Part shown: in pieces, positions 1 through 7,279 of the stretch
Layout of the letters: the number at the start of each line of letters is the position of its first letter
Position numbering within the stretch: position 1 is the first letter of the stretch
Virus record (IMG/VR): IMGVR_UViG_3300042453_002189
Location: 1-30,897 of that record
Strand: one strand, 5' to 3'
DNA: 30,897 nucleotides
DNA from: a virus
Notes under the pieces: generated by a model
Told to the model about the DNA's origin: nothing
Databases searched by the model: none
The model's input: only the letters and a program-made list of their open reading frames with translations
Position numbers and translations under genes: made by a program

Positions 1-2
1 AG

Positions 3-398
3 ACGCGCTGCCTGGCACTGGCCGCCAAGGCGGCCATCCTGCGCGGCAACCGGGTGACCTGGACCACCGCCAACCGGCTGCTCGAGGCCGCCCACGACCG
101 CTCCAGCCGGGACCGCACCATCGCCGCTAACGCCCGCGAGCATCTGGCCGAGTGCCTGCATGCCGGGGTGCTGGTGATCGATGACTTGGGCAAGAACGAA
201 TGGACCAGCGCCTTTGAGAGCCAGTTCTTCCAGATTCTGGACCACCGCAAAAACCACCGACTGCCGCTGCTGTTTTCCAGCAACGCGCACCCGGAGGGCT
301 TCGGGCTGGTGCTGAGCGATCTCAACCGCGAGCCGATCATCGGCCGCCTGATGGACCGCACCACGCTGCTGGAAATCAAGAAGGGAGGCGCGCAATGA
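3..398 (+). CDS. DnaC/IstB-like AAA+ ATPase, helicase loader (5' truncated)
   Basis: The reading frame is open from base 3, so the gene starts before the window and 131 C-terminal residues remain. The first visible residues (TRCLALAAKAA) look like the helix that follows a Walker A GKT; the P-loop itself would lie just outside. Walker B is clear (VLVIDDLG), followed by a sensor-1 strand ending in SSN and a late arginine (IIGRLMDR) placed like the arginine finger of DnaC-type loaders. In phages such proteins load the replicative helicase onto DNA, so this gene marks the replication region to the left. A GTG at 54 is an internal codon, not the start, because homology-like sequence continues upstream. 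The stop overlaps the next start (ATGA). The family call is good; which helicase it serves is not visible. Confidence 0.8.
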   Translation, partial: TRCLALAAKAAILRGNRVTWTTANRLLEAAHDRSSRDRTIAANAREHLAECLHAGVLVIDDLGKNEWTSAFESQFFQILDHRKNHRLPLLFSSNAHPEGFGLVLSDLNREPIIGRLMDRTTLLEIKKGGAQ

Positions 399-1048
399 GT
401 GAACGAGCCACACCGGAGACGGATGCTGAATGGAGGCGACTGCAATCCGGACACCTCGATACGATAGGGCTGGGCAGCGGAATGTGCAGGTTTGCGAAAG
501 GCCTTGAACGCGAGCTGGCAGAGGCGCGGGAACAGCGGGACGAAGCGTTAAGCGACTTGGAGTTTCGCCGTGAGCTTTATGTGATATTAGCGGAAAGATG
601 CGATAGGCGCACCGTTGAATTAGCGGAAACACGTGACCAGCGCGACAGGCTTGAACGTGAGTTAGCCACGGCACTTAGAGATCGTGACAATGCTCTCTCA
701 GATTGGACTCAAGCCGATACCGATACTATTCGCGCCTTGCATGAGCGCAACGAAGCAATAGAGCAGCGCGACAGGCTGGCGCTTATCTGCGGCGAATTGA
801 TCGCTGCGGTCCGCATCAACTCAATGCGAGACACGTTTTGTGAAGCCACCCACGAGCAGATCGAGATATGGCTAAAACAGTGGGTGGACAAGCTCGCCGC
901 CGCGAAAGGAGGCACGCCCAATAATTGTCAACGCCCCGAACTGTGTCTGCTGACGGAGACCTGTAGGCCGTGCGCGATATGCCCGAACGCCGTGGAAGGA
1001 ATTCTACCTTTAGAGAACAGCCATGCGCACCCGCCGCAGGTCGGCTGA
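395..1048 (+). CDS. Coiled-coil protein with C-terminal cysteine cluster, unknown function
   Basis: I do not recognise this 217-residue protein beyond its architecture. Residues about 35-135 are a charged heptad-rich coiled coil with repeated units such as REQRDEAL, RDQRDRLEREL and RNEAIEQRDRL, a style common in accessory proteins of phage early regions. The C-terminus carries five cysteines spaced C-x5-C-x5-C-x2-C-x2-C (Cys178, 184, 190, 193, 196), which could bind a metal. The start ATG at 395 overlaps the previous stop and has a good Shine-Dalgarno (GGGAGG at 383-388, six bases away). Base composition is visibly less GC-rich than the flanking genes, which suggests separate acquisition. Position between the helicase loader and the packaging genes gives no firm role. 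Confidence 0.75.
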   Translation: MSERATPETDAEWRRLQSGHLDTIGLGSGMCRFAKGLERELAEAREQRDEALSDLEFRRELYVILAERCDRRTVELAETRDQRDRLERELATALRDRDNALSDWTQADTDTIRALHERNEAIEQRDRLALICGELIAAVRINSMRDTFCEATHEQIEIWLKQWVDKLAAAKGGTPNNCQRPELCLLTETCRPCAICPNAVEGILPLENSHAHPPQVG

Positions 1049-1078
1049 TGCGACCTGTTCGATTTTTTACCCACCCAC

Positions 1079-1441
1079 ATGACCCAACTTGAATTCCAGC
1101 AAATTGTGGATGGGCTGCCGGTGTGCCCGGCGGCCCGGCCGCGGCGTGCGGCGCGCAAGCTGCTGGTGTTTGTGCGGGAATTCGTGGAGCGGAAATTCCG
1201 CCATGGGCTGACGGACGTGGATTTGCTCATCCTCACGGCGCTGGCGCATTGTGCGGTGCCGCCGCGATTCGTGCAGGTGATGGATCTGGCGCGCGGGGTC
1301 AGCCAGAGTGGCACCTGGAACAGCCTGGAGCGGCTCGAGGGGCACGGGCTCATTGCGGTGGGCGGGCCGCCACTGGCCCATACCTACCGGCTCAGTGACG
1401 AGGGGATCAAGGTGCTGGCGCATCTGGCCGGAAAACGATAG
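1079..1441 (+). CDS. Small winged-helix-like protein, possible regulator
   Basis: This 120-residue protein has a pattern typical of a MarR-like winged helix: a basic N-terminus, a helix (LTDVDLLILTALAHCA), a possible recognition region (MDLARGVSQSGTWNSLERLEGHGLI) and a wing followed by a final helix (YRLSDEGIKVLAHL). The middle reads like the standard winged-helix phrase in which a gene-regulatory domain separates subtypes by residue-level DNA contacts. It sits directly before the terminase genes, so it may control late genes or bind DNA during packaging; both are inference. There is no Shine-Dalgarno; a T6 tract (1063-1068) lies ten bases before the ATG. It could also be a structural DNA-binding protein. 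Confidence 0.6.
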   Translation: MTQLEFQQIVDGLPVCPAARPRRAARKLLVFVREFVERKFRHGLTDVDLLILTALAHCAVPPRFVQVMDLARGVSQSGTWNSLERLEGHGLIAVGGPPLAHTYRLSDEGIKVLAHLAGKR

Positions 1442-1450
1442 CATCCAATT

Positions 1451-1987
1451 ATGAAAAAGGCGAAAAAGGTAACTGCCAAGAAGGTGGCCAAGAAGGCGGC
1501 CAAGAAAGTGGTGAAAAAGCGTGCGCCGGTGGTGGACGAGCACGGACTGAACGTGCGCGAGCGGAAATTTGCCGATTTGTATCTGACCGGCATGGCGGCG
1601 GGGCGCGCGTATGAGGCGGCAGGGTTCACGGCCCGGGGTGCGAGCGCCGATACGCAGGCGAGCCTCGCCTTGAGAAACCCAAAGGTTTCGCGCTACATAC
1701 AGGACGAGCGGCGCCGGGCGGCGGAGGCCAGCCGGATGGAACGCTGGGAGCTGGTGGGCTACCTGTGCCGGGTATTGCGCACGCCGGTGGGGCGGGTGGA
1801 CGAGGACAGCGATCTGGCCCAGGAGGTGGCGCGCGAGGAGGTGGCCGACGAGGTGGTGCGCAGCCGGATCAAGATGGTGCCCAAGCTCGAGGCCGCCAAG
1901 CAACTGGCGCAGATACTGGGCTACAACGAGCCGGAGAAAATGACGGTGAAATACGAAGTGGTGATCGGTGGAAACGCTCAGGATTAG
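1451..1987 (+). CDS. terS: Terminase small subunit with lysine-rich N-terminal tail
   Basis: Small terminase subunits bind the phage packaging site and hand DNA to the large subunit. The body begins at about residue 30 (NVRERKFADLYLTGMAAGRAY) and shows the characteristic helix-turn-helix stretch in which a repetitive-substrate protein family member reads ERKFxxxYL...AGxAYxxAGF, then NPKVSRYIQ, as in Terminase_2-type proteins. A helical oligomerisation region follows. The first 24 residues are almost only Lys, Ala and Val (KKAKKVTAKKVAKKAAKK), like the tail of histone H1 or bacterial HC1-type proteins, and should bind DNA without sequence preference. The next gene, TerL, overlaps its 3' end by 20 bases, which fits the call. 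The ATG at 1451 lacks a Shine-Dalgarno. Confidence 0.85.
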   Translation: MKKAKKVTAKKVAKKAAKKVVKKRAPVVDEHGLNVRERKFADLYLTGMAAGRAYEAAGFTARGASADTQASLALRNPKVSRYIQDERRRAAEASRMERWELVGYLCRVLRTPVGRVDEDSDLAQEVAREEVADEVVRSRIKMVPKLEAAKQLAQILGYNEPEKMTVKYEVVIGGNAQD

Positions 1988-3278
1988 AATCGAACCGCGG
2001 GCGCATTTCCGCGAGTTTTTGGAAAGCCGCCACCGGTGGAGTGTGCTGGTGGCGCACCGCCGTGCCGGCAAGACGGTGGCCGTGGTGCAAAAGCTCATTG
2101 CCTGTGCGCTGACCCACCAGCGGCCGGGCCCGCCGCTGCGCTACGCCTACATCGCGCCCACCCGCGATCAGGCCAAGGACATTGCGTGGGGCTACCTGCA
2201 GGACTACACGGCCAAGATTCCCGGGGCGGTCGCCAACCAGGCGGAGCTGAAAGTCACCTACCCGAACGGGGCGACCATCCGGCTTTACTCGGGCGAGAAT
2301 TATGAGCGGATGCGGGGCGTGTATTTTGACGGGGTGGTCAGCGATGAGGATGCGGACATTCCGCCGGCGGCTTTTGATTTCGTGATCCTGCCGTGCCTGC
2401 TCGATTACGACGGCTGGCACACGCGGATCGGCACGCCCAAGGGGCGCAATGTGTTCTGGCGCGCTTACCGGGATGCGGTGGATGACCCGGACAGCTACGC
2501 GCTGATGCTCAAGGCCAGCGAAAGCGGGATCCTGAGCGAGGCAGCACTGGGCGCGATGCGCAAAAAGCTCACGCCGGAAGCCTACGCGCAGGAAATGGAG
2601 TGCGACTTCAGCGTGGGCAGGCCGGGCGCCATCTATGCCAAGTTCCTCGAGGCGGCGCTCAGCGAGGGCCGGATCATGGATTTCCCGTGGGACCGTGGCG
2701 AGCCGGTGTGGACCAGCTGGGACCTGGGCGCGCCGCAAAACACCCGCACGGTGTATTGGCAATTCATCGGCCGGGAGATCCATGTGATCGACCACGACAC
2801 CGATCTGGACCTGACGCCAGCGGCGCGGGTGGCCCATATGGTGGCCAAGGGCTACCCGTATGCCGGGCATTTTTTCCCCCACGACGCTGCGGCAAGCGAA
2901 AAGACCGGCAAGAATTTCCAGGACACCATGCAGGAGGCCGGGCTGGAAGGGATCCGGATCCTGCCCCGCTGCCGGGAAGTGTGGCCGGGCATCAACAAGT
3001 GCGGCGAGATGTTCCCGCGGATGGTGTTTCACAAAGAGAAAACCAAGCACCTGCGCGATAGCCTGGAAGCCTACCACCGCAAGGAGGACAAGCAGAGCGG
3101 GTTCATCCGCAGCGAGCCGGTGCATGATTGGGCCTCCCACGATGCGGATGCCTTCCGCATGATGGGCGAGGCAATGCTCAATGGCATGCTCAAGGGCATG
3201 GGCGAAGTAATTCGGGAATACCGGCCGCAACACCGCCGGCAAACTGTGGCAAAGGCCGGGAACTACAAGCGGATATGA
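1968..3278 (+). CDS. terL: Terminase large subunit (packaging ATPase and nuclease)
   Basis: This 436-residue motor subunit translocates DNA into the prohead and cuts it. The N-terminal ATPase has a Walker A variant AHRRAGKT (residues 29-36), an adenine-region motif YIAPTRDQAKDIAW and a Walker B strand ending in S-D-E (residues 120-127). The C-terminal RNase H-like nuclease shows SWDLG as the first acidic motif and a last acidic motif within HDADAFRMM. Length is normal for podovirus-type TerL. The start is a GTG inside the end of terS with no strong ribosome site, so coupling to terS translation is likely. The stop TGA overlaps the next ATG. Confidence 0.93.
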   Translation: METLRIRIEPRAHFREFLESRHRWSVLVAHRRAGKTVAVVQKLIACALTHQRPGPPLRYAYIAPTRDQAKDIAWGYLQDYTAKIPGAVANQAELKVTYPNGATIRLYSGENYERMRGVYFDGVVSDEDADIPPAAFDFVILPCLLDYDGWHTRIGTPKGRNVFWRAYRDAVDDPDSYALMLKASESGILSEAALGAMRKKLTPEAYAQEMECDFSVGRPGAIYAKFLEAALSEGRIMDFPWDRGEPVWTSWDLGAPQNTRTVYWQFIGREIHVIDHDTDLDLTPAARVAHMVAKGYPYAGHFFPHDAAASEKTGKNFQDTMQEAGLEGIRILPRCREVWPGINKCGEMFPRMVFHKEKTKHLRDSLEAYHRKEDKQSGFIRSEPVHDWASHDADAFRMMGEAMLNGMLKGMGEVIREYRPQHRRQTVAKAGNYKRI

Positions 3279-3598
3279 GCCCCTACGAAACCGCGGCACG
3301 CTGGCACATCGAGCACGTGGGCGAGGGCTTCCGGGAAATCCTGGAGGCCCATTTGTTTGGTGGGCATGTGATTTCCGGGCCGGATCGCTTTGTGCTGGGC
3401 CGCCAGGTGATGCACGACTGGCCCGAGGAGCGGCTGCGGGATCCGTGGCAGGTGGATGAGACTGGCGACTGCTGGATGGTCTGGCTGTGGGCGGGGGATG
3501 TGCAAGGATGGCTCGCGGTGGTGCCGTGGAGGCTGCCGTGGCTGTGTTGGCACCGTGGCGAGCGGCTGCGAATTCACCGTTTCCCAAGGGGGAAATAG
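3275..3598 (+). CDS. Trp-rich small protein between TerL and portal, unknown function
   Basis: The start is set at the ATG overlapping the terL stop (ATGA); a longer frame beginning further upstream lies wholly inside terL and is not credible. The 107-residue product has ten tryptophans, concentrated in the second half (CWMVWLWAGDVQGWLAVVPW). It opens with an amphipathic helix (ETAARWHIEHVGEGFREILEAHLF). The alternation of hydrophobic strands and turns suggests a compact beta fold. Genes at this position in podovirus-type genomes are often small and poorly characterised; I cannot name a function. A gp-like assembly chaperone or a GNAT-like remnant are both possible but unsupported. Confidence 0.7.
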   Translation: MSPYETAARWHIEHVGEGFREILEAHLFGGHVISGPDRFVLGRQVMHDWPEERLRDPWQVDETGDCWMVWLWAGDVQGWLAVVPWRLPWLCWHRGERLRIHRFPRGK

Positions 3599-3630
3599 CG
3601 TGCAAATGAGGATCGGCGCACGGTTGGCGC

Positions 3631-3831
3631 ATGGGCAGCAAACCAAATCTCCCTTCTCCACCGCCACCGCCACCGCCGGCCCCTGTGTCCCGCACGATGG
3701 ATGCCGAAACCGATGGGCAGAATGCCATGCTGCGCGCTCGCCGCCGCAGCGCCTATGCCAAGTCGTTTTTAAGCGGGCCGCAGCAAACGCTCGGCGGCCA
3801 ACCCAGCACCACCTCGTTCTTAGGAGGCTAA
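3631..3831 (+). CDS. Small proline-rich protein upstream of portal
   Basis: A 66-residue protein: a poly-proline N-terminal stretch (PSPPPPPPPAPVSRTMDAE), a basic central segment (RARRRSAYAKSFLSG) and a Gly-Gly C-terminus. Short proteins of this build, with an Arg-rich patch and a terminal LGG, recur immediately before portal genes in many podoviruses; their role is unknown to me. The final LGG codons (TTAGGAGGC) contain the Shine-Dalgarno of the portal gene, so C-terminal conservation may be partly a by-product of that signal. The stop codon TAA abuts the portal ATG directly. Confidence 0.65.
   Translation: MGSKPNLPSPPPPPPPAPVSRTMDAETDGQNAMLRARRRSAYAKSFLSGPQQTLGGQPSTTSFLGG
3822..3827 (+). 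promoter_or_regulatory. Shine-Dalgarno of the portal gene
   Basis: AGGAGG lies four bases before the portal ATG at 3832 and inside the last codons of the preceding small gene. It is one of very few canonical ribosome binding sites in the window and fixes the portal start. Confidence 0.8.
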
Positions 3832-5505
3832 ATGGACGGCCACTCGATCATCCGCAAACGGGACGCACTCAAGGCGGCGCGCAACCCCTTCGAGGGGCAC
3901 TGGGACGAATTGGCGGAAATTTTCATGCCGTTTCGCTGCATGAAGGACGGCGGCCTGCCAGAAATCCCGGCCGCGCGCGAGGTGTTTGACTCGAGCCCCC
4001 GGCAGGCGGCGCTCATCATGGCCAATGGACTGGCCAGTCTGGTGACCCCGCGGGAGGAAACGTGGTTCGAATTTGCGCCGCCGCGCGCGATCCGCGACGA
4101 TGACCAGGCCGTGGCATGGTATCGGCAGTGCTCGGCCACGGCGCGCGAATACATCGAGCGCAGCAATTTCTACGAGGAGATCGGGGAATGCCTCATCGAG
4201 GCGCCGGTGTTTGGCACGGCGGCCTTGTTCCTGGGGGACTTGGATGACTACGGGCGGCTGTATTTCCGCTGCCAGCCGGTCAAGACGTATTACATCACCG
4301 AGGATGCCGCCGGGCGCGTCAATTCATTGTGCCGCGAGCTGGATCTGACCGCCGAGCAGGCGGCGACGGAATTCGGCCAGGACAATCTGCCACCTGCGGT
4401 GCGCGGGGCGCTGGGCTCGCCCGACAAGGCGCAGAATGCCACCCGCTACATCCACTGCGTGTATCGGCGCAATTACCAGGCGCCGCCGGCGGATGATCCC
4501 GGCGCCGAGAATGAAACCGGCGGCCGGGTGTGGGAAAGCGTGGTGGTGCATGAGGCCAGCGGCCACGTGGTGGCGCGCGCGGGCTACCATGAGTTTCCGT
4601 TTGCGGTGCACCGCTACCGGCGCTTTGGGCGCAGCGCGTATGGCTTCGGGCCCGGCTCGGTGGCGCTTAGCGATGCGCGGCAACTGCAATTCCTCAACCA
4701 GCTGGCCGACGTGGCCACCGAAAAGCAGGTGTTTCCGCCGGTGATTGCGCCCAGCAGCCTGGAAGGCGAGGTGGCCCGCGGGGCCTTGGAGATCACCTAT
4801 GTGGATCCCAGCGACCCGAATGCCGCGGCCATGCTGCGCGAGTGGAGCACCACCAGCCGCTATGATATCTGCATGGACCGCATGGCTGCCAAGCGCGGCC
4901 AAGTGCAGGACATCTTCCACGTGCCGCTGTTCAACCTGTTTCAACAACGCGCCGCCCAGCACGGCCCGTTGACGGCCACCGAGGCCAGCCTGATGGCCGG
5001 CGAAAAACTGACGCAGTTTTCCCCGGTGTTTGGCCGGCTGGTGAGCGAGATGCTCGATCCGGTGCTCAACCGGGTGTTTGGCGTGCTGCTGCGCGCCGGT
5101 GTGTTGGGCGCTCCGCCGCCCAGCGTGGTGCGGGCCATGGGGTCCCGGGCCGGAGTGGCCGCCCCAAGTTTGCTCTACAAAAACCGCATAATGCTCGCCA
5201 TGCAGCAGCGCGAAAACGCCAACCTGATGGATTTCATGGCGCTGGTCACCCCACTGCTCAACCACTACCCGCAGGCAATGGACGCGCTGCGGCTGCCCGA
5301 GGTGGTGCGCACGGTGGCGCGCAACAACGGGCTGCCCGAGGAGTGGCTGCGCAGCCAGGAGGAAATGCAGGCTATCGAGCAGGCCCGCGCCGAGCAGGCC
5401 GATGCCGCCATGCAAATGCAGCAGGCCGAGCAGGCCGCCAGCGCCGCACAGAAACTGAGCGCCGCGGCACCCGGCCTGGCCGACCGCGCGATGAGCGGAC
5501 TGTAG
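3832..5505 (+). CDS. Portal (head-to-tail connector) protein
   Basis: The 557-residue product matches the podovirus Head-tail_con portal family: an N-terminal segment RKRDALKAARNPFEGHWDELAEIFMPFR, the region LASLVTPREETWFEF, a core strand pair around FGTAALFLGD, a conserved GRSAYGFGPGSVALSD loop, and a C-terminal part with TATEASLMAGEKL, where the family has its long helix. The last 60 residues are Ala/Gln/Glu-rich coiled coil. Twelve copies form the vertex through which DNA enters and leaves. The start has a strong Shine-Dalgarno. Order after TerL is standard. Confidence 0.93.
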   Translation: MDGHSIIRKRDALKAARNPFEGHWDELAEIFMPFRCMKDGGLPEIPAAREVFDSSPRQAALIMANGLASLVTPREETWFEFAPPRAIRDDDQAVAWYRQCSATAREYIERSNFYEEIGECLIEAPVFGTAALFLGDLDDYGRLYFRCQPVKTYYITEDAAGRVNSLCRELDLTAEQAATEFGQDNLPPAVRGALGSPDKAQNATRYIHCVYRRNYQAPPADDPGAENETGGRVWESVVVHEASGHVVARAGYHEFPFAVHRYRRFGRSAYGFGPGSVALSDARQLQFLNQLADVATEKQVFPPVIAPSSLEGEVARGALEITYVDPSDPNAAAMLREWSTTSRYDICMDRMAAKRGQVQDIFHVPLFNLFQQRAAQHGPLTATEASLMAGEKLTQFSPVFGRLVSEMLDPVLNRVFGVLLRAGVLGAPPPSVVRAMGSRAGVAAPSLLYKNRIMLAMQQRENANLMDFMALVTPLLNHYPQAMDALRLPEVVRTVARNNGLPEEWLRSQEEMQAIEQARAEQADAAMQMQQAEQAASAAQKLSAAAPGLADRAMSGL

Positions 5506-5517
5506 TTTTTCCCTACC

Positions 5518-5811
5518 ATGGACACCCTGAGCGAAAAACGCGCGGCCTTGGCCAGCGCCGAAACCGACCGCCAGCGCCGCGAGGAGCGGATCGCGCAGGT
5601 GGCGCTGTCTGTTTTTCAAACTACGGACGGGCAAGAACTGCTCGCCCATTTGGTGCGGCGCTTTGACCTGACCGGCCGGGTGTTTCTTTCCAGCGACCGC
5701 GGCGAGGTGAATGCCGTACGGGCCGCGCTTCGCGACGGCGAGCGCGCCGCGGTGCGGCACCTGATCGACCTGTGCCGCCGGGCCGACAAGGATTTTTCCA
5801 TACCGCTATGA
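5518..5811 (+). CDS. Bbp19-like phage protein
   Basis: This 97-residue protein fits the small family named after Bordetella phage BPP-1 Bbp19. It has a helical N-terminus followed by the family phrase VFQTTDGQELLAHLVRRFDLTGRVF and a second helix ALRDGERAAVRHLIDLC. Members sit between the portal and the scaffold or capsid genes, as here; the biochemical role is not established to my knowledge. No Shine-Dalgarno is visible; a T5 run (5506-5510) precedes the ATG by seven bases. The stop overlaps the next start. Confidence 0.75.
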   Translation: MDTLSEKRAALASAETDRQRREERIAQVALSVFQTTDGQELLAHLVRRFDLTGRVFLSSDRGEVNAVRAALRDGERAAVRHLIDLCRRADKDFSIPL

Positions 5812-6038
5812 GCACACCCAATAAAAACAAGCGCCCGACGGCGCAGACAAACGACTCGCCGGCTATCGAGCCGGAATCGCCTGAGGTATCAATTGATACC
5901 ATCCCGCACCACCCGCCCATCACGCCCAACGGCTTCCGCAATGAGGAGCTCAAAGCGTGGTTCATCGCGTATTACCCCGACCTCGCCGCATGGATCTACG
6001 CCGGGCTTGTGTCCAACCAAACCCAGCCGACCCCATGA
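5808..6038 (+). CDS. Small hypothetical protein before scaffold
   Basis: A 76-residue protein. The start is placed at the ATG overlapping the upstream stop, not at an earlier in-frame ATG inside that gene. The first half is a disordered-looking Pro/Thr/Ser/Glu segment. The second half (FRNEELKAWFIAYYPDLAAWIYAGLV) is an amphipathic aromatic helix that might contact a partner. It shares ATGA overlaps on both sides, so it is co-translated with the Bbp19-like and scaffold genes. I do not recognise its family. Confidence 0.65.
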   Translation: MSTPNKNKRPTAQTNDSPAIEPESPEVSIDTIPHHPPITPNGFRNEELKAWFIAYYPDLAAWIYAGLVSNQTQPTP

Positions 6039-7015
6039 GCGACTCCACCACAGGCACTGACAGCGGCGCGGGCCAAAACACGACTCAAGCGGCCGCAACC
6101 ACCACCCAGGCTGCCGCAGCCACCGGCGGCGGGCTGCTGACCGGCGCCGCCCCCGCGGCGGGCGATAGCACCGGCGGCACCACGCAGCCACCGGCGCATT
6201 TTTTTGGCGAGCACATTGCCAAGGGTGGCGTGTTCAACGAGGGATGGGCGGAAAACCTGCGGGCGGCTGGGTTCGAGCGGCTGGCCAACAAGGCCATGCT
6301 GGCCAAGGACGAGGCCACGCTTTTCAAGACGCTGGATGAAACCATCGGCTTTGTGGGCAAGCGGCAACCGCCCGGGCCATCGTGGCCCACCGAGGGCAGC
6401 ACGCCCGAGGAAGTGGCGCAGTTCCGCAAGGCGGCCGGGGTGCCGGAAGCCGCCGAGGGCTACACCCTCAAGCCCGATAAGCTGCCCGAGGGGATCCAGT
6501 GGAGCGACGAGGATGCCAAGGCGTATGCCGAGGTGTTTCATGCCCATAACATCCCTGCGGCCGCCGCCCAGGCGCTGGTGGACCGCCATCTGGAAACCAT
6601 CGCCCACATGGCCGAAAGCGGCCAAAACCAGCTGCGCGAGCAGATCGGTAAATTTGTCAGCGAAAGCGAGGCGGTGTTTCAGCGCGAGTGGGGCGATGCC
6701 TACGACTCCCGCTTGGAGGCCAACCGGGCCTTTGTCAGCACCCGCCTCAAGCCCGAGGAGCTGGCCGATCCGGTGCTGGCCGCGGCCATGAGCCATCCGG
6801 CCATTGTGCGCATCGTCGATGAGGCGCGGCGCGGGCTACGCGAGGCCCCGCTGCCCGGCGTGGGGGCGGATGCTGGCAGCGGCTCGATGAGCCCGCGCGA
6901 GCAGGCCCGCACCATCATGGCGGCCAACCCTCAGTGGCAGAAGGATCCCACCACGGCCAAGCGGGTCAACGACCTCTATGCGCTGGAAGCCGCCCAACAA
7001 AAGCGGCGCGGTTAG
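6035..7015 (+). CDS. Capsid scaffolding protein (T7 gp9-like position)
   Basis: The start chosen is the ATG that overlaps the preceding stop (6035), giving 326 residues. The N-terminus is low-complexity Thr/Gln/Ala/Gly. The middle contains the phrase FRKAAGVPEAAEGYTLKP followed by EGIQWSDEDAKAYAEVFHAHNIP, which is frequent in podovirus scaffold or head-assembly proteins, and then long charged helices (LVDRHLETIAHMAESGQNQLREQ). The C-terminal tail is basic (AQQKRRG), where scaffolds typically contact the coat. It lies directly upstream of the capsid gene. Function is inferred from this pattern and position. Confidence 0.8.
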   Translation: MSDSTTGTDSGAGQNTTQAAATTTQAAAATGGGLLTGAAPAAGDSTGGTTQPPAHFFGEHIAKGGVFNEGWAENLRAAGFERLANKAMLAKDEATLFKTLDETIGFVGKRQPPGPSWPTEGSTPEEVAQFRKAAGVPEAAEGYTLKPDKLPEGIQWSDEDAKAYAEVFHAHNIPAAAAQALVDRHLETIAHMAESGQNQLREQIGKFVSESEAVFQREWGDAYDSRLEANRAFVSTRLKPEELADPVLAAAMSHPAIVRIVDEARRGLREAPLPGVGADAGSGSMSPREQARTIMAANPQWQKDPTTAKRVNDLYALEAAQQKRRG

Positions 7016-7279
7016 ATTTCTCGTTGGGATATGAGAAAAGCGGTCGGCCGGGGTCCTGTCACAGGGGCTCCGGTCGATTTGCTTATGGGCATTTCCCCAC
7101 CGGGAAATAGCACCCGGCGCGCCTGCCCGCATGATGGGCAGCGTGATCCGAAGGACACCCGCGCGGCCCAGCCCCGCGGCCCAGGTAGGAGCACCCGGCA
7201 CTTCGCCACGGCGACCCGCAGCGTGCGGACACTCGGACGGCAACCCGTTTGTTCAATTAACTTATAACCTACCAAAAAA
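7016..7279 (+). promoter_or_regulatory. Hairpin-rich untranslated leader before the major capsid gene
   Basis: No credible gene lies in these 264 bases. I can pair at least five hairpins by eye: 7017-7022 with 7033-7038; a long 14-pair stem with one bulge, 7045-7058 with 7062-7076; a perfect 7-pair stem 7091-7097 with 7102-7108; a perfect 6-pair stem 7123-7128 with 7136-7141; and a short stem CCGCA-GCG-TGCGG near 7216-7229. The last 35 bases are AU-rich and unstructured, ending in A7 at the start codon. This may be a structured RNA controlling capsid translation, an mRNA processing site or an attenuator. It has no U tract typical of a terminator. Confidence 0.5.

Noticed and set aside
5957-6034. 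N-terminal extension of the scaffold protein to an ATG at 5957
   Set aside because: The extension lies in the out-of-frame coding region of the previous gene and is Arg/Pro-rich; the ATGA overlap at 6035 matches the local pattern.
7031-7267. 78-codon open frame in the capsid leader
   Set aside because: It runs through strong hairpins, has no ribosome site and its translation is Arg/Pro/Gly-rich without a recognisable fold; the region fits RNA structure better.
7249-7267. Possible sigma-70 promoter before the capsid gene (TTGTTC and TATAAC)
   Set aside because: The two elements are only about seven bases apart, far less than the 16-18 needed.
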